A stretch of DNA of 64,000 bases from DATGKG01 sp963851325 (GTDB lineage: Bacteria > Desulfobacterota > Binatia > Binatales > Binataceae). How positions within the stretch are numbered: position 1 is the first letter of the stretch; each line of letters opens with the position of its first letter. The stretch covers positions 496,001 to 560,000 of the forward strand of contig CAWKOR010000002.1 of NCBI GenBank assembly GCA_963851325.1, written 5' to 3'. The notes below the pieces were generated by a model, which had not been told where the DNA came from, ran no database searches, and was given only the letters and a program-made list of their open reading frames with translations. Position numbers and translations under genes: made by a program. This document shows positions 1 to 8,871 of this stretch, piece by piece.

Positions 1-1
1 G

Positions 2-448
2 GTGCTCGGCGGGCTGCTGGTGCAGACCCCCGACCTCGCGATCGAAAATCCTCGCGAGGCCAAAGTGGTCACCAGGCGCGCGCCGACCGAGTCGGAGCTG
101 AGCGCGATGGAGTTCGGCATCAAGGTGTGCAAGCACATCAAATCGAATGCGATCACATTCGTCGCCCAAGATCGCACGCTCGCGGTCGGGGGCGGCGCGA
201 CCTCGCGAATCGATCCGGTTTATGCGGCGCGCGAGAAGGCGGCGCGACTTAAAGTAACACTTCAAGGTTCGGTGCTGGTCTCGGAGGCGCTGTTTCCATT
301 TCCCGATGGCCCCACGCTTGCCGCGGAGGCGGGCGCGACCGCGATCGCACAGCCTGGCGGCGCAGTCCGCGACAACGAGGTCATCGCGGCCGCCGACAAG
401 TACGGCCTTGCGATGGTCTTCACCGGCGTGCGCCACTTCCGTCATTAG
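2..448 (+). CDS. purH: PurH, C-terminal part (AICAR formyltransferase domain), cut by window edge
   Basis: This is the 3' end of the bifunctional AICAR formyltransferase/IMP cyclohydrolase, which catalyses the last two steps of purine synthesis. About 148 residues are visible. They show the family landmarks in order: KHIKSNAI, a GGGATSRID segment like the GGGQMSRVD region, SEALFPFPDG, AIAQPGGAVRDNEVI and the terminal FTGVRHFRH. The frame is open to the left edge, so the true start lies outside the window. It is followed 15 bp later by purD, the usual purHD order, which supports a purine operon. No anomaly is visible in this part. Confidence 0.95.
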   Translation: MLGGLLVQTPDLAIENPREAKVVTRRAPTESELSAMEFGIKVCKHIKSNAITFVAQDRTLAVGGGATSRIDPVYAAREKAARLKVTLQGSVLVSEALFPFPDGPTLAAEAGATAIAQPGGAVRDNEVIAAADKYGLAMVFTGVRHFRH

Positions 449-463
449 CGTCATTAGAATGAG

Positions 464-1802
464 ATGAAGGTTCTCGTCATCGGAAAGGGTGCGCGCGAGC
501 ACGCGCTATGTTGGCGGCTGCATTCGAGCCAGTCGGTGTGGGGGCTGTTTCTGCGCCCCCGGAAATCCCGGAATCGCTCAGCTCGCCAAGCCGGTCAACC
601 TCGCGCAGAACGATTTCGCCGCGCTCATCGCATTCGCCACCGAGAACAAGATCGATCTCACGATCGTCGGCCCCGATGATCCAGTGGCGGAGGGTATCGT
701 CGACGAGTTCGAGAAAGCCGGGCTCAAGATCTTCGGTCCCTCGAAGGCCGCCGCGCAGCTCGAAAGCAGCAAGGCTTTTGCGAAGTCGGTCATGCGCGAG
801 GCGGGCATTCCGACCGCCGACTTCCAGGTCTTCGACGATCCCAACGCGGCGCGAGCATATGCGAAGCGGCTCGCAGGCAAGGTGGTGGTGAAAGCCGATG
901 GCCTCGCGCTCGGCAAAGGCGTCGTCGTATGCCGCGACATCGATACCGCCAATGCCGCGATCGCCGACGCGATGGAGGCGCGCAAGTTCGGCGACGCGGG
1001 CGCGCGGGTCGTGCTCGAAGAAGTCCTGCACGGCGAGGAGCTGTCGTTCTTCGCGCTGTGCAACGGCGACGATGCGATTCCGCTCGGCCTCTGCCAGGAT
1101 CATAAGGCCATCTTCGATGGCGACCGCGGCCCCAACACCGGCGGCATGGGCGCCTACTCGCCGGTGCCGCAGTTTCCGGCGGCGATCGAGGATCGGTTGC
1201 TGGATGAAGTGGTGCGCCCGGTTCTGCGCGTCATGAAGGCCCGCGGAACTCCGTTTCGCGGGGTGCTCTTTGTCGGCCTGATGCTCGATGGCGAGCGCCT
1301 CAATGTGATCGAATTCAATGTCCGCTTCGGCGACCCAGAGTGCGAGGCGCTGATGATGCGCTTCGACGGTGACCTCGCCGAAACGCTGCTTGCGTGCGTC
1401 GAGGGTAACCTGGACAAGGCCGGCGCGCGGCTTTCGCCCAAGAGTGCGGTCACCGTGGTGCTCGCGTCGGGCGGCTATCCCGGCGACTATCGCAAGGGGA
1501 TTCCGATCTTCGGCCTCGAAAAGATCGAGGGGAGTGCGCCCTCGGACCTCAAAGTGAAATGGGCGATGGAAAAAACCCGGGTCAAGGTTTTCCACGCCGG
1601 CACTGCCTTGCGCCCCGGCCCTACCGGAGACCAGCTCGTCACCGATGGAGGCCGCGTGCTCGCCGTCACTGCGATTTCCGATACGCTGCCGAAGGCGGTT
1701 GCCGCGGCCTACCAGGCGGCGGACATGATCGAGTTCGAGGGCAAGCAGTTGCGCCGCGACATCGCGGGCAAGGCGCTGGCCTATCTTGCGGGAAATCGCT
1801 GA
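464..1802 (+). CDS. purD: Phosphoribosylamine-glycine ligase PurD, interrupted by a 1-base frameshift
   Basis: PurD joins glycine to phosphoribosylamine in purine synthesis. The N-terminus MKVLVIGKGAREHAL is read from the ATG at 464. The rest, from CAPGNPGIAQ onward, is read in the +1 frame: ATP-grasp core with VVKADGLALGKGV, GPNTGGMGAYSP and NVRFGDPECE. The two halves join perfectly if one G is removed from the run of five G at 540-544, giving SVWGCFCAPGN and a protein of about 445 residues, near the normal length. The frameshift is either an assembly error in a homopolymer or a real mutation. The gene sits between purH and tsaC. Identity is certain; whether it is intact is not. Confidence 0.9.
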
Positions 1803-1809
1803 AACCTCC

Positions 1810-2439
1810 GTGTCGGCGCAAGCAGTCGAAATCGCCGGGCTCCATGATGCGATCGTCGCGCTGCGCGCGGGCGAGTTGGTGGTCTATCCGACCGAGACGT
1901 TTTACGGGATCGCCGCCGATCCATTTTCGCCAACGGCGTTGGATAAGTTGTTTGCCATAAAAGGCCGCGACCCGCAGAAGCCGGTCGCGTTGATCGCGGC
2001 CGATTCCCAGATGGCATTCGCGATCGCGAACGAAGTACCGGCGGTCGCGCGGCGGCTCGCCAATGCGTTCTGGCCGGGGCCGCTGACAATCGTGGTGCCG
2101 GCGCGGGACGGTTTTCCTGCTCAGTTGATCGGACCCGATGGAGGCGTCGGTGTGCGCGTATCGCCGCATCCGATTGCGCGCGCGCTCAGCGAAAATCTCG
2201 GGCATCCGATAACTGCGACCAGCGCCAATCGTTCGGGCGAGGAACCCGCCACGACGCTGCAACGGGCGCGCGAGTCATTAGGAGACAAAGTTAAAGTGTT
2301 TCTTGAAGGTGGAACTCTGCACGCCTCCGCGCCCAGCACCGTGGTCGCCTGCGATTCACGGGGTTATCGAATCATTCGCGCCGGCGCGATCTCCGAGCGC
2401 GAACTGGCCGCGGTGCTAGCCGCAGGAGCGCTCGAATGA
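1810..2439 (+). CDS. tsaC: L-threonylcarbamoyladenylate synthase (TsaC/YrdC-type)
   Basis: It makes threonylcarbamoyl-AMP from threonine, bicarbonate and ATP for the t6A37 modification of ANN-decoding tRNAs. Family motifs are visible in order: YPTETFYGIAADP, a KGRDPQKPVA loop that binds substrates, FWPGPLTIV, GVRVSPHP, ITATSANRSGEEPAT and APSTVV. At about 209 residues it is the short YrdC-only form without the extra Sua5 domain. I chose the GTG at 1810, 8 bp after the purD stop; an in-frame TTG at 1786 would add 8 residues overlapping purD. Its end overlaps the next gene by 4 bases, suggesting cotranscription. Confidence 0.92.
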   Translation: MSAQAVEIAGLHDAIVALRAGELVVYPTETFYGIAADPFSPTALDKLFAIKGRDPQKPVALIAADSQMAFAIANEVPAVARRLANAFWPGPLTIVVPARDGFPAQLIGPDGGVGVRVSPHPIARALSENLGHPITATSANRSGEEPATTLQRARESLGDKVKVFLEGGTLHASAPSTVVACDSRGYRIIRAGAISERELAAVLAAGALE

Positions 2440-3731
2440 CGTCGCTGTCGAAACGCATCGAGCCATTCCAGCCGCTGCTCTATAACGATGCTCGCATCAC
2501 CAACCTGCATGACGTCGTGGCGCCCCCGTACGACCTTATCGGCGCCGAGCGCCAAACCGAACTCTACAACCGGAGCCCTTACAACATCGTGCGGCTGGAA
2601 CTCGGACGCGAGCCGGACCGTTATGCTGCGTCAGCCGCGACGCTTGCGAAGTGGCGCACCGACGACGTTCTGCGGATGGCGCCGCGCCGGGCGATTTATC
2701 TGTATACGCAGGTGTTCGAAGTTGGTGGCCGCACGCTCAAGCGCGACGGATTTGTCGCGCGCGTGCGCCTGGAGAATTTCACTCGCGGCCGCATCCTCCC
2801 TCACGAGAAGACTTTCCCCGCCGCCAAAGCCGATCGCCTCAAGCTGCTGACCGCGCTCAACACCAACGTCAGTTCGATCTTCGGGCTGTATTCGGGAAAG
2901 CATTCGGAACTCGATGCGCTGATCGCCAACGTCTCGACGCGCGCGCCGGACGCCGAGGTGACCGACGATCTCGGCATCCGCAATCAACTGCGCGCGATCG
3001 ACGCGCCTGAGGAAATCGCGACGGTGCAGGACGCGCTCGAATCGACGCTGATTCTGATCGCTGATGGGCATCATCGCTACGAGACCGCGCTCAACTTCCG
3101 CGAGATTCGCCGCGTCGTCGAGGGTGACACCGGCGCGCTCCACGCGTACGACTACACAATGATGACGCTGGTCGGATGCGACAGTCCCGGCCTGGTGATT
3201 CTGCCGACCCATCGCGTCGTCAAGCATCTGGATGCGACGGCGCTCGTCTCATTCGAAATTCGCGCGCGCGAGGTCTTCGAGGCCGAGGAATTCACCGATC
3301 GCGATCGGATGCGCGATGAACTGGCGCGTCGCGGTCGCGGCAGCCTCGCCGTTGCGTTACGCGGAGCGCCGAAGATGTGGCTGCTGCGGCTTCGCGAGCG
3401 GCGCGCACTCGACCATGCTTTGCCGCAGACGCCCGAAGTGGTTCGCGACCTCGACGTTACGATTCTTCACGCGATGGTGTTCGACCGGATTTTTGGCGTG
3501 AAAGCCGATGCGATCAAGGCAGGCGGCAACCTCGAGTACACCATCGATGCCGCCGAAGCCCTTGATGCGGTTTCGTCGGGGCGTGCCGACGGCGCCTTCC
3601 TGATGAACCCGCCCTCGATCGAAGACGTTCAGCGGGTGAGCGATTCGGGCGCGACGATGCCGGAGAAATCGACTTACTTCTACCCCAAGCTGATCACCGG
3701 CCTTTTCATGAATCCGCTCGACGTCGACTGA
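2436..3731 (+). CDS. DUF1015 family protein
   Basis: This 431-residue protein matches the widespread DUF1015 family by its N-terminal phrases VVAPPYDLI, NRSPYNIVRLELG and ILPHEKTFPAAKADRLKLL, and by the central LIADGHHRYETA. The family has no established biochemical function. No signal peptide or membrane span is visible, so it is probably cytosolic. The start codon overlaps the tsaC stop (ATGA at 2436), so translation is likely coupled. It sits in a run of housekeeping genes. The family call is secure; the role is unknown. Confidence 0.88.
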   Translation: MTSLSKRIEPFQPLLYNDARITNLHDVVAPPYDLIGAERQTELYNRSPYNIVRLELGREPDRYAASAATLAKWRTDDVLRMAPRRAIYLYTQVFEVGGRTLKRDGFVARVRLENFTRGRILPHEKTFPAAKADRLKLLTALNTNVSSIFGLYSGKHSELDALIANVSTRAPDAEVTDDLGIRNQLRAIDAPEEIATVQDALESTLILIADGHHRYETALNFREIRRVVEGDTGALHAYDYTMMTLVGCDSPGLVILPTHRVVKHLDATALVSFEIRAREVFEAEEFTDRDRMRDELARRGRGSLAVALRGAPKMWLLRLRERRALDHALPQTPEVVRDLDVTILHAMVFDRIFGVKADAIKAGGNLEYTIDAAEALDAVSSGRADGAFLMNPPSIEDVQRVSDSGATMPEKSTYFYPKLITGLFMNPLDVD

Positions 3732-3740
3732 TTCCCGCCC

Positions 3741-4382
3741 ATGCATCATCCGCATGATCTGACCCTGGTGCTGGTCCGCCATGGCGAGACTGAAGGCGAG
3801 TCGAGCATCCGCTACCACGGCCGCAATGACGTGGCGCTATCGGAGCTGGGCCGCGCGCAGATGCTGGCGGCGCGAGCCGAGCTCGAACTTCGCTTCGGCA
3901 ACCCGAGGTTCGACCACCGCTTTGCGACGCCGCTGAGCCGCGCGATGGAGGGCGCGAAACTCATCGCCGGCCATGACGCGAATATCGTCACGATCGAGGA
4001 CTTTATCGAGGTTCATTTCGGTTTGTTCGAGGGTCTCACCAGGGAGGAAATCCAGCAGCGCCACCCGATCGAGTTCGAGAAATGGCGCGCCGACCCGCTC
4101 TCGCCGACGTACACTTATCCGGAGGGCGAAAACCGCGCCGGTTTTATGCAGCGTGTTGAGCGCGGCCTCGCGACGATGCTGAAACTCATAGCGGCCGCCC
4201 GGCGCGGGGAATCCGAACGCGCACTGATCGTCGCGCATCGCGGCGTGATTCGCACTATCGTTCGCGCGCTGACCGACGCCGAGCCCGGGGTGGACCTGGG
4301 ATCGATTCAAATCCTCGCGCACGACACCAGGTGGCATCCACTGGTGCTCGACTTCACCGCGCATCTTGATCGAGTGGCATAG
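3741..4382 (+). CDS. Histidine phosphatase family protein (phosphoglycerate-mutase fold)
   Basis: The N-terminal LVLVRHGE motif (His14 is the expected phosphorylated histidine) and the later LIVAHRGVIRTIV segment with the second active-site histidine define the histidine phosphatase superfamily. Length, 213 residues, fits the small cobC/gpmB-like members. An arginine in TPLSRAMEGAKLI is also typical. The substrate cannot be told from sequence; options include phosphoglycerate, alpha-ribazole phosphate and sugar phosphates. It begins 9 bp after the DUF1015 stop and probably belongs to the same transcript. Confidence 0.85.
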   Translation: MHHPHDLTLVLVRHGETEGESSIRYHGRNDVALSELGRAQMLAARAELELRFGNPRFDHRFATPLSRAMEGAKLIAGHDANIVTIEDFIEVHFGLFEGLTREEIQQRHPIEFEKWRADPLSPTYTYPEGENRAGFMQRVERGLATMLKLIAAARRGESERALIVAHRGVIRTIVRALTDAEPGVDLGSIQILAHDTRWHPLVLDFTAHLDRVA

Positions 4383-4450
4383 CATTTGTGCGCGGCACGC
4401 TTTCGTGGAAGTAAATGCGTGAGAGAAATGCGCCGAGAGGTGACAGGCAC

Positions 4451-4810
4451 ATGAAATACACACGCATCTATGCCGACGCGAAGGGCGAGACTCATCTGCA
4501 GGACGTCGAGCCTGAAATGAAACCGACCGATCATGCTTCGACGATGTCCGATCTGATCGCCGCCAAAGGCGTGATCTTTCGAGACACTGACAGCGCGGAG
4601 TATTTCATCGATTGGCACAATGCGCCGCGACGCCAGTTCGTCGTCAACCTAAGCGGCGATGTGGAAATCACGACCAGCGACGGCGAGAAACGCACCTTTG
4701 GGCCGGGCTCGATCCTGCTCGCGGAAGATGTCACCGGCAAAGGCCACATCTCGCGTGGCATCGGCAAGTCTGAGCGTCGCACGCTGTTCATCCCGCTGGC
4801 CGACAAGTAG
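4451..4810 (+). CDS. Cupin-domain protein
   Basis: This small protein of 119 residues looks like a single cupin barrel: NAPRRQFVVNLSGDVEI resembles cupin motif 1, and FGPGSILLAEDVTGKGHIS resembles motif 2. The classical metal-binding histidines are largely missing from motif 1, so metal binding is uncertain. I chose the ATG at 4451 because GAGAGG lies about 10 bases upstream; an in-frame ATG at 4415 would add 12 residues with a poorer site. It is the last gene before the repeat array. Function is unknown; related proteins occur as small stand-alone sugar- or acid-binding cupins. Confidence 0.7.
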   Translation: MKYTRIYADAKGETHLQDVEPEMKPTDHASTMSDLIAAKGVIFRDTDSAEYFIDWHNAPRRQFVVNLSGDVEITTSDGEKRTFGPGSILLAEDVTGKGHISRGIGKSERRTLFIPLADK

Positions 4811-4855
4811 GTAGCGCGCGCCGCACCCTCTCCGACACCCTCGCCCGCTGCGACA

Positions 4856-5119
4856 CCCTCGCCCGGTGGGCGAGGACGGTTGCGAGTCTTCGAGCAACCT
4901 GGTGTGGGACCTTATCCAGCGCGCGCTGCGCGCGCGATTCAGGAATTCTGCCTCTGCTCCGGCATCGCCGAAGCAGAAGAATTCCATAATCGCGCGAGGA
5001 CGCGCTGCATAAGGTCCCACTCCAGGTCGCGATGAATCGCGACCAACCTCTCCCATCGGGAGAGGGTTACAAGAATCGAATTCCAGTCGTCATCCCCGAT
5101 GGATGCCCGCGCCCGCGCC
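4856..5119. repeat. Multi-hairpin intergenic repeat, copy 1 of 5
   Basis: The unit begins with a CCTCGCCC/GGGCGAGG hairpin. It continues with a long imperfect inverted repeat at 4897-5027 (ACCTGG..TGGGACCTTAT pairing with ATAAGGTCCCA..CCAGGT, an AATCGCGCG arm and an AGAATTCC arm). A GGTCGCGAT/ATCGCGACC hairpin and a CTCTCCC/GGGAGAG hairpin follow, and it ends in a conserved CATCCCCGATGGATGCCC tail. Apparent reading frames here only reflect repeat structure. Confidence 0.85.
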
Positions 5120-5168
5120 AATCACCCTCGCCCGCTCCGACACCCTCGCGAGCCTGCTCACGAAGTCA

Positions 5169-5430
5169 CCCTCGCCCGGTGGGCGAGGACGGTTGCGAGT
5201 CTTCGAGCAACCTGGTGTGGGACCTTATCCAGCGCGCGCTGCGCGCGCGATTAAGGAAATCTCCCTCTGCTTCGGCATCGCTGAAGAGAAGAATTCCACA
5301 ATCGCGCGAGGACGCGCTGCGCAAGGTCCCACTCCAGGTCGCGATAAATCGCGACCGACCTCTCCCATCGGGAGAGGGTTACAAGAATCGAATTCTGGTC
5401 GTCATCCCCGATGGATGCCCGCGCCCGCTC
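5169..5430. repeat. Multi-hairpin intergenic repeat, copy 2 of 5
   Basis: It has the same block order as copy 1, with the long inverted repeat at 5210-5339. This copy has diverged in the central arm: AAGGAAATCTCCC replaces the AGGAATTCTGC form, so the inner stem is weaker. The spacing from the previous copy is 313 bp, filled with short CCCTCGCCCGCTCCGACA-type runs. Confidence 0.83.
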
Positions 5431-5504
5431 CGACACCCTAGCCCTAACAATGATGGCTGCCTCCGCTTACCCCTCTCCACTTTGGAGAGGGTGGCGCTAC
5501 GCGC

Positions 5505-5768
5505 CGGGTAAGGCGGGCGAGGACGGTTGCGAGTCTTCGAGCAACCTGGTGTGGGACCTTATCCAGCGCGGGCTGCGCGCGCGATTCAGGAAATCTGCTT
5601 CTGCTCGCTGCATCGCTGAAGCAGAAGAATTCCATAATCGCGCGAGGACGCGCTGCATAAGGTCCCACTCCAGGTCGCGATAAATCGCGACCAACCTCTC
5701 CCATCGGGAGAGGGTTACAAGAATCGAATTCTAGTCGTCATCCCCGATGGATGCCCGCGCCCGCGCCA
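5505..5768. repeat. Multi-hairpin intergenic repeat, copy 3 of 5
   Basis: The long inverted repeat spans 5544-5675. The left hairpin is altered: the CCTCGCCC arm is replaced by a stretch with its own CCCTCTCC/GGAGAGGG hairpin at about 5471-5491. The GCGATAAATCGC and CTCTCCC/GGGAGAG hairpins and the GATGGATGCCC tail are intact. Confidence 0.83.
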
Positions 5769-5815
5769 ATACACCCTCGCCCGCTCCGACACCCTCGCGA
5801 GCCTGCTATGAATAA

Positions 5816-6079
5816 CCCTCGCCCGGTGGGCGAGGACGGTTGCGAGTCTTCGAGCAACCTGGTGTGGGACCTTATCCAGCGCGCGCTGCGCGCGCGATTA
5901 GGAATTCTGCTTCTGCTCCGGCATCGCTGAACAGAAGAATTCCTTAATCGCGCGAGGACGCGCTGCATAAGGTCCCACTCCAGGTCGCGATAAATCGCGA
6001 CCAACCTCTCCCATCGGGAGAGGGTTACAAGAATCGAATTCCAGTCGTCATCCCCGATGGATGCCCTCGCCCGCTCCAA
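5816..6079. repeat. Multi-hairpin intergenic repeat, copy 4 of 5
   Basis: The long inverted repeat spans 5857-5985 and has one of the best inner stems (GGAATTCTGCTTCTG against CAGAAGAATTCC). All five hairpin blocks are present. The tail reads ATGGATGCCCTCGCCCGC and runs into further CCCTCGCCCGCTCC runs before copy 5. Confidence 0.84.
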
Positions 6080-6121
6080 TCACCCTCGCCCGCTCCGACA
6101 CCCTCGCGACCTGCTCCGACA

Positions 6122-6360
6122 CCCTCGCCCGGCGGGCGAGGACGGTTGCGAGTCTGCGAGCAACCTGGTGTGGGACCTTATCCAGCGCGCGCTGCGCGCG
6201 CGACTATGGAATTCTGCCTCTGCTCCGGCATCGCTGAAGAGAAGAATTCCTTAATCGCGCGAGGACGCGCTGCATAAGGTCCCACTCCAGGTCGCGATAA
6301 ATCGCGACCAACCTCTCCCATCGGGAGAGGGTTACAAGAATCGAATTCTGGTCGTCATGC
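6122..6360. repeat. Multi-hairpin intergenic repeat, copy 5 of 5
   Basis: The long inverted repeat spans 6163-6292. The tail is truncated: after GGTCGTCAT the conserved CCCCGATGGATG block is lost, and unrelated AT-richer DNA leads to the next gene at 6531. The array therefore ends here. Confidence 0.83.
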
Positions 6361-6530
6361 CCGCGACATAACCTCGCCTCGAAGACTCGCGACCAACCTC
6401 CCCATCGACGGGAGTAAAATGTCGCAACTCCAAAGCGGCTATCAATTTCGTAAACGTCTGAGCTAAAGGAAGGGAACAGGCTGGGCATTTCCATGGCAGC
6501 ATCGACATCATCCGGCGGAGGACAGCATCG

Positions 6531-7574
6531 ATGGCAACTACCGAATCATCACGAGGCGTAGGCGCGCGCGAGGCATGGCTGAACCAGGTCGAAGAACCCG
6601 TGCTCGAACCCGAGTTGCCGATTATCGATCCCCATCATCATCTATGGGATCACCCCAACAGCCGCTATATGCTCGAAGACATCCTGCGCGACACCAACTC
6701 GGGGCATAACGTTCTCGCCACCGTGTTCGTGGAATGCGCCTCGATGTATCGCAAGGATGGTCCCGAAGCGATGCGTCCGGTGGGCGAGACCGAGTTCGTC
6801 AATGGCATCGCGGCGATGAGCGCCAGCGGCGGCTATGGCGATACGCGGGTTTGCGCGGGCATCGTCAGCTTCGCGGACCTGGCCCTGGGAGCCGCGGTCG
6901 AGGAAGTGCTGCAAGCGCACATTGCGGCGGCGCCGGCGCGCTTTCGCGGCATCCGTCACGCCGCGGGTTACGATGATGATCCGAAGGTTGCCAATTCGCA
7001 TACCAAGCCGCCCAAGGGTTTGTATGCGACGAAAAACTTTCGCGAGGGTTTCGCGAAGCTCAAAAAACTCAACCTCACCTTCGATGCGTGGCAGTATCAT
7101 CCGCAGATTCCCGAGCTGACTGAGCTGGCGCGCGCGTTTCCCGATACCACGATCATCCTTGACCACTTCGGCGGCCCACTCGGCATCGGACCTTACGAGG
7201 GCAAGCGCGCCGAGATTTTTCCAAAGTGGAAAGCGGACATGACCGAGCTGTCGAAGTGTCAGAACGTGGTGGTAAAGCTCGGCGGCATCAACATGGCGGT
7301 TAGCGGCTATGGATGGCATCGCAACCCGAAGCCTCCCACCTCACAGGAACTGGCAGATGCGACGCGCGACTACTACCTGCATACCATCGAGAAGTTCGGG
7401 CCCAAGCGCTGCATGTTCGAAAGCAACTTCCCGGTCGACCGCGTATCGTGTTCTTACCTGGTGTTATGGAACGCCTTCAAGCGGCTCGCCGCCGACTTCA
7501 CGCCCGAGGAAAACGCGTGGCTGTTCCATCGCACCGCGGCGCAGGTGTATCGCCTCCCGATCCCGGCCAACTGA
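6531..7574 (+). CDS. Amidohydrolase family 2 (metal-dependent TIM-barrel hydrolase)
   Basis: This 347-residue protein has the amidohydrolase-2 hallmarks: IIDPHHHLWD near residue 30 (metal-binding HxH), FRGIRHAAGY, IILDHFGGPLG with a metal or active-site histidine, and the C-terminal MFESNFPVDR with the catalytic aspartate. Relatives include 2-pyrone-4,6-dicarboxylate lactonase and amino-carboxymuconate decarboxylase types, so a lactonase or decarboxylase in aromatic breakdown is possible, but the substrate is not readable. GGCGGAGG sits about 9 bases before the ATG. The next gene starts directly at its stop codon, which implies an operon with the flavin reductase. Confidence 0.87.
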   Translation: MATTESSRGVGAREAWLNQVEEPVLEPELPIIDPHHHLWDHPNSRYMLEDILRDTNSGHNVLATVFVECASMYRKDGPEAMRPVGETEFVNGIAAMSASGGYGDTRVCAGIVSFADLALGAAVEEVLQAHIAAAPARFRGIRHAAGYDDDPKVANSHTKPPKGLYATKNFREGFAKLKKLNLTFDAWQYHPQIPELTELARAFPDTTIILDHFGGPLGIGPYEGKRAEIFPKWKADMTELSKCQNVVVKLGGINMAVSGYGWHRNPKPPTSQELADATRDYYLHTIEKFGPKRCMFESNFPVDRVSCSYLVLWNAFKRLAADFTPEENAWLFHRTAAQVYRLPIPAN

Positions 7575-8114
7575 ATGTTGGTAAGGATTCTGGCGATCTC
7601 GGGAAGCCTGAGCCGACGCTCGTCGAATACGGAGCTGCTGCGGGCCGCGGCGCGGCTCGGAAGCGACCGCGCATCGATCGAAGTTTATGACCGGATGAGC
7701 GCCATCCCGCTCTTCAATGTAGACCTCGACGTCGAGCCCGCGCCGGCGGCCGTAGCGGACTTTCGCACGAGGCTTAGGGCATGCGATGCGATCATCATTT
7801 CCAGCCCCGAGTATGCGCACGGAATTTCGGGCGTACTCAAGAACGCACTCGACTGGACGGTTTCGAGCGGCGATTTCTACCAGAAACCGGTCGCGGTATT
7901 TAATGCCTCGCCGCGCGCGAGCATTGCGCAAGAATCCCTGCTGGAAGTCCTCCGGACCATGGGCGCGCGGATTGTCGAGAAGGCCTCGATCGCAGTGCCG
8001 CTGCTCGGCAAACACCTCGACGCCGATGGCATCGTCGCCGATGCTGCGATCGCACAAACCGTTCGCGCCGCGGTCCATGCGCTCGCCCACGCCATTGAAT
8101 CGATGACCCCCTAG
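7575..8114 (+). CDS. NAD(P)H-dependent FMN reductase family protein
   Basis: The 179-residue protein shows the flavodoxin-like FMN_red fold. An early ISGSLSRRSSNTELL loop binds the FMN phosphate and SPEYAHGISGVLKNALDW contacts the isoalloxazine ring. Members reduce FMN, quinones, azo dyes or chromate with NAD(P)H. The ATG directly follows the TGA of the amidohydrolase, so the two are probably translationally coupled. No secretion signal is seen. It could supply reduced flavin to a monooxygenase or act as a quinone reductase; sequence does not decide. Confidence 0.88.
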   Translation: MLVRILAISGSLSRRSSNTELLRAAARLGSDRASIEVYDRMSAIPLFNVDLDVEPAPAAVADFRTRLRACDAIIISSPEYAHGISGVLKNALDWTVSSGDFYQKPVAVFNASPRASIAQESLLEVLRTMGARIVEKASIAVPLLGKHLDADGIVADAAIAQTVRAAVHALAHAIESMTP

Positions 8115-8183
8115 CACAATTGCGCCCGCTGCTTCCTCGCCAGGACGCGGTCGCGACCACGCCCTGGCGATATCCGGATGCGG

Positions 8184-8531
8184 TCAACCAGCCGTTTGAT
8201 TCGTGGCGCTGCCGGTTCGGTCGGCGCGAAGCTCGCGGTCGCGATACCTCGAATTCAGTTCCACGCGGCGGCGCACTTCCCTGCTCTCCGACTTCAGCTT
8301 GCGTTTGACTTCCGAGAGCAGCTCTCGTTCGACCTTGCGATAGCGGAGGATCAACGCCCCGCTGGGGAAACGTCGTCCGTTTTCAAGGTAGGCGATGTGG
8401 GACGCTTTCACACCAAGGTGTTCTGCCATTTCCCGTTGAGTGAGCCCGGCAAACCGGCGCAGGCTTCTCATTTCTTCAGGATGCGGGACCAGGCGGGTCC
8501 GGCAGTTCGGGCACTCGAGCAAGTGATTCAT
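8184..8531 (-). CDS. XRE-family DNA-binding protein with N-terminal CxxC
   Basis: This 115-residue protein starts with MNHLLECPNCRTRL, a half zinc-ribbon, then a helix-turn-helix with RRFAGLTQREMAEHLGV and ASHIAYLENGRR, the typical XRE recognition unit. A long basic helix follows (YRKVERELLSEVKRKLKSE), possibly for dimerisation. It is transcribed opposite to both neighbours. AAGGAG precedes the ATG on the - strand. It is likely a local repressor or autoregulator; the target is unknown. Confidence 0.8.
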   Translation of the reverse strand: MNHLLECPNCRTRLVPHPEEMRSLRRFAGLTQREMAEHLGVKASHIAYLENGRRFPSGALILRYRKVERELLSEVKRKLKSESREVRRRVELNSRYRDRELRADRTGSATNQTAG

Positions 8532-8557
8532 CAGACGGTTCTCCTTAAAACTGTCTG
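8532..8557 (-). promoter_or_regulatory. Inverted repeat over the RBS of the XRE gene
   Basis: CAGACGGTT and AACTGTCTG form 9-base arms with one mismatch around CTCCTTAA, and the repeat contains the gene's Shine-Dalgarno. The position immediately before the start codon fits an autoregulatory operator or an RNA hairpin hiding the RBS. This is inference from symmetry and location. Confidence 0.35.
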
Positions 8558-8871
8558 TGAGGACGGCCTGCGGGTTTCGATCGATGAGTCAAACGGCGCA
8601 GGCTGTCTCTCGCCATGGTTAAACTGAGTGTCTATTGCTGTTAACTGTCGCCGGTATTTTCAGGAAAGTGTTTTTTCATGTCAACACAAAAGGGGGTTTC
8701 GCTCGCCTCGATGAACATTTCAGCTATCGAGGGAGCGACTTGGCGCATACCAACTCGCTGAAGTTACCGTCTACATCGTTCCTGCTCAGATCGAACCCCA
8801 TCGTGATCTCGGCTGGTTTGACAACCTCGCCGCTCCGTCGCTAATGGTCGATACATCACGAGGTGACAGCC
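8558..8871. other. Gene-free stretch between the XRE and BNR genes
   Basis: About 310 bp, somewhat richer in AT than its surroundings, lie between the divergently transcribed genes and presumably hold promoters for both. I see no convincing sigma-70 pair, RNA gene or repeat. Short open frames here lack ribosome sites and homology. Confidence 0.4.

Noticed and set aside
477..1595. Long - strand open frame opposite purD
   Set aside because: High-GC antisense shadow; its translation is His/Arg/Glu-rich without family motifs, while the + strand is clearly PurD.
4856..6360. Array considered as CRISPR or as integron attC sites
   Set aside because: Units are about 260 bp, diverged and contiguous, without short identical repeats and unique spacers. 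No cas genes, integrase or cassette frames are present.
4811..6494. Several open frames of 60-160 codons in the repeat array
   Set aside because: They share one another's sequence only because of the repeat, run in both orientations, lack ribosome sites and consist of Arg/Pro/Ser-rich low-complexity protein.
8635..8844. 69-codon + strand open frame between the XRE and BNR genes
   Set aside because: No ribosome site, no recognisable homology and atypical composition for this genome.
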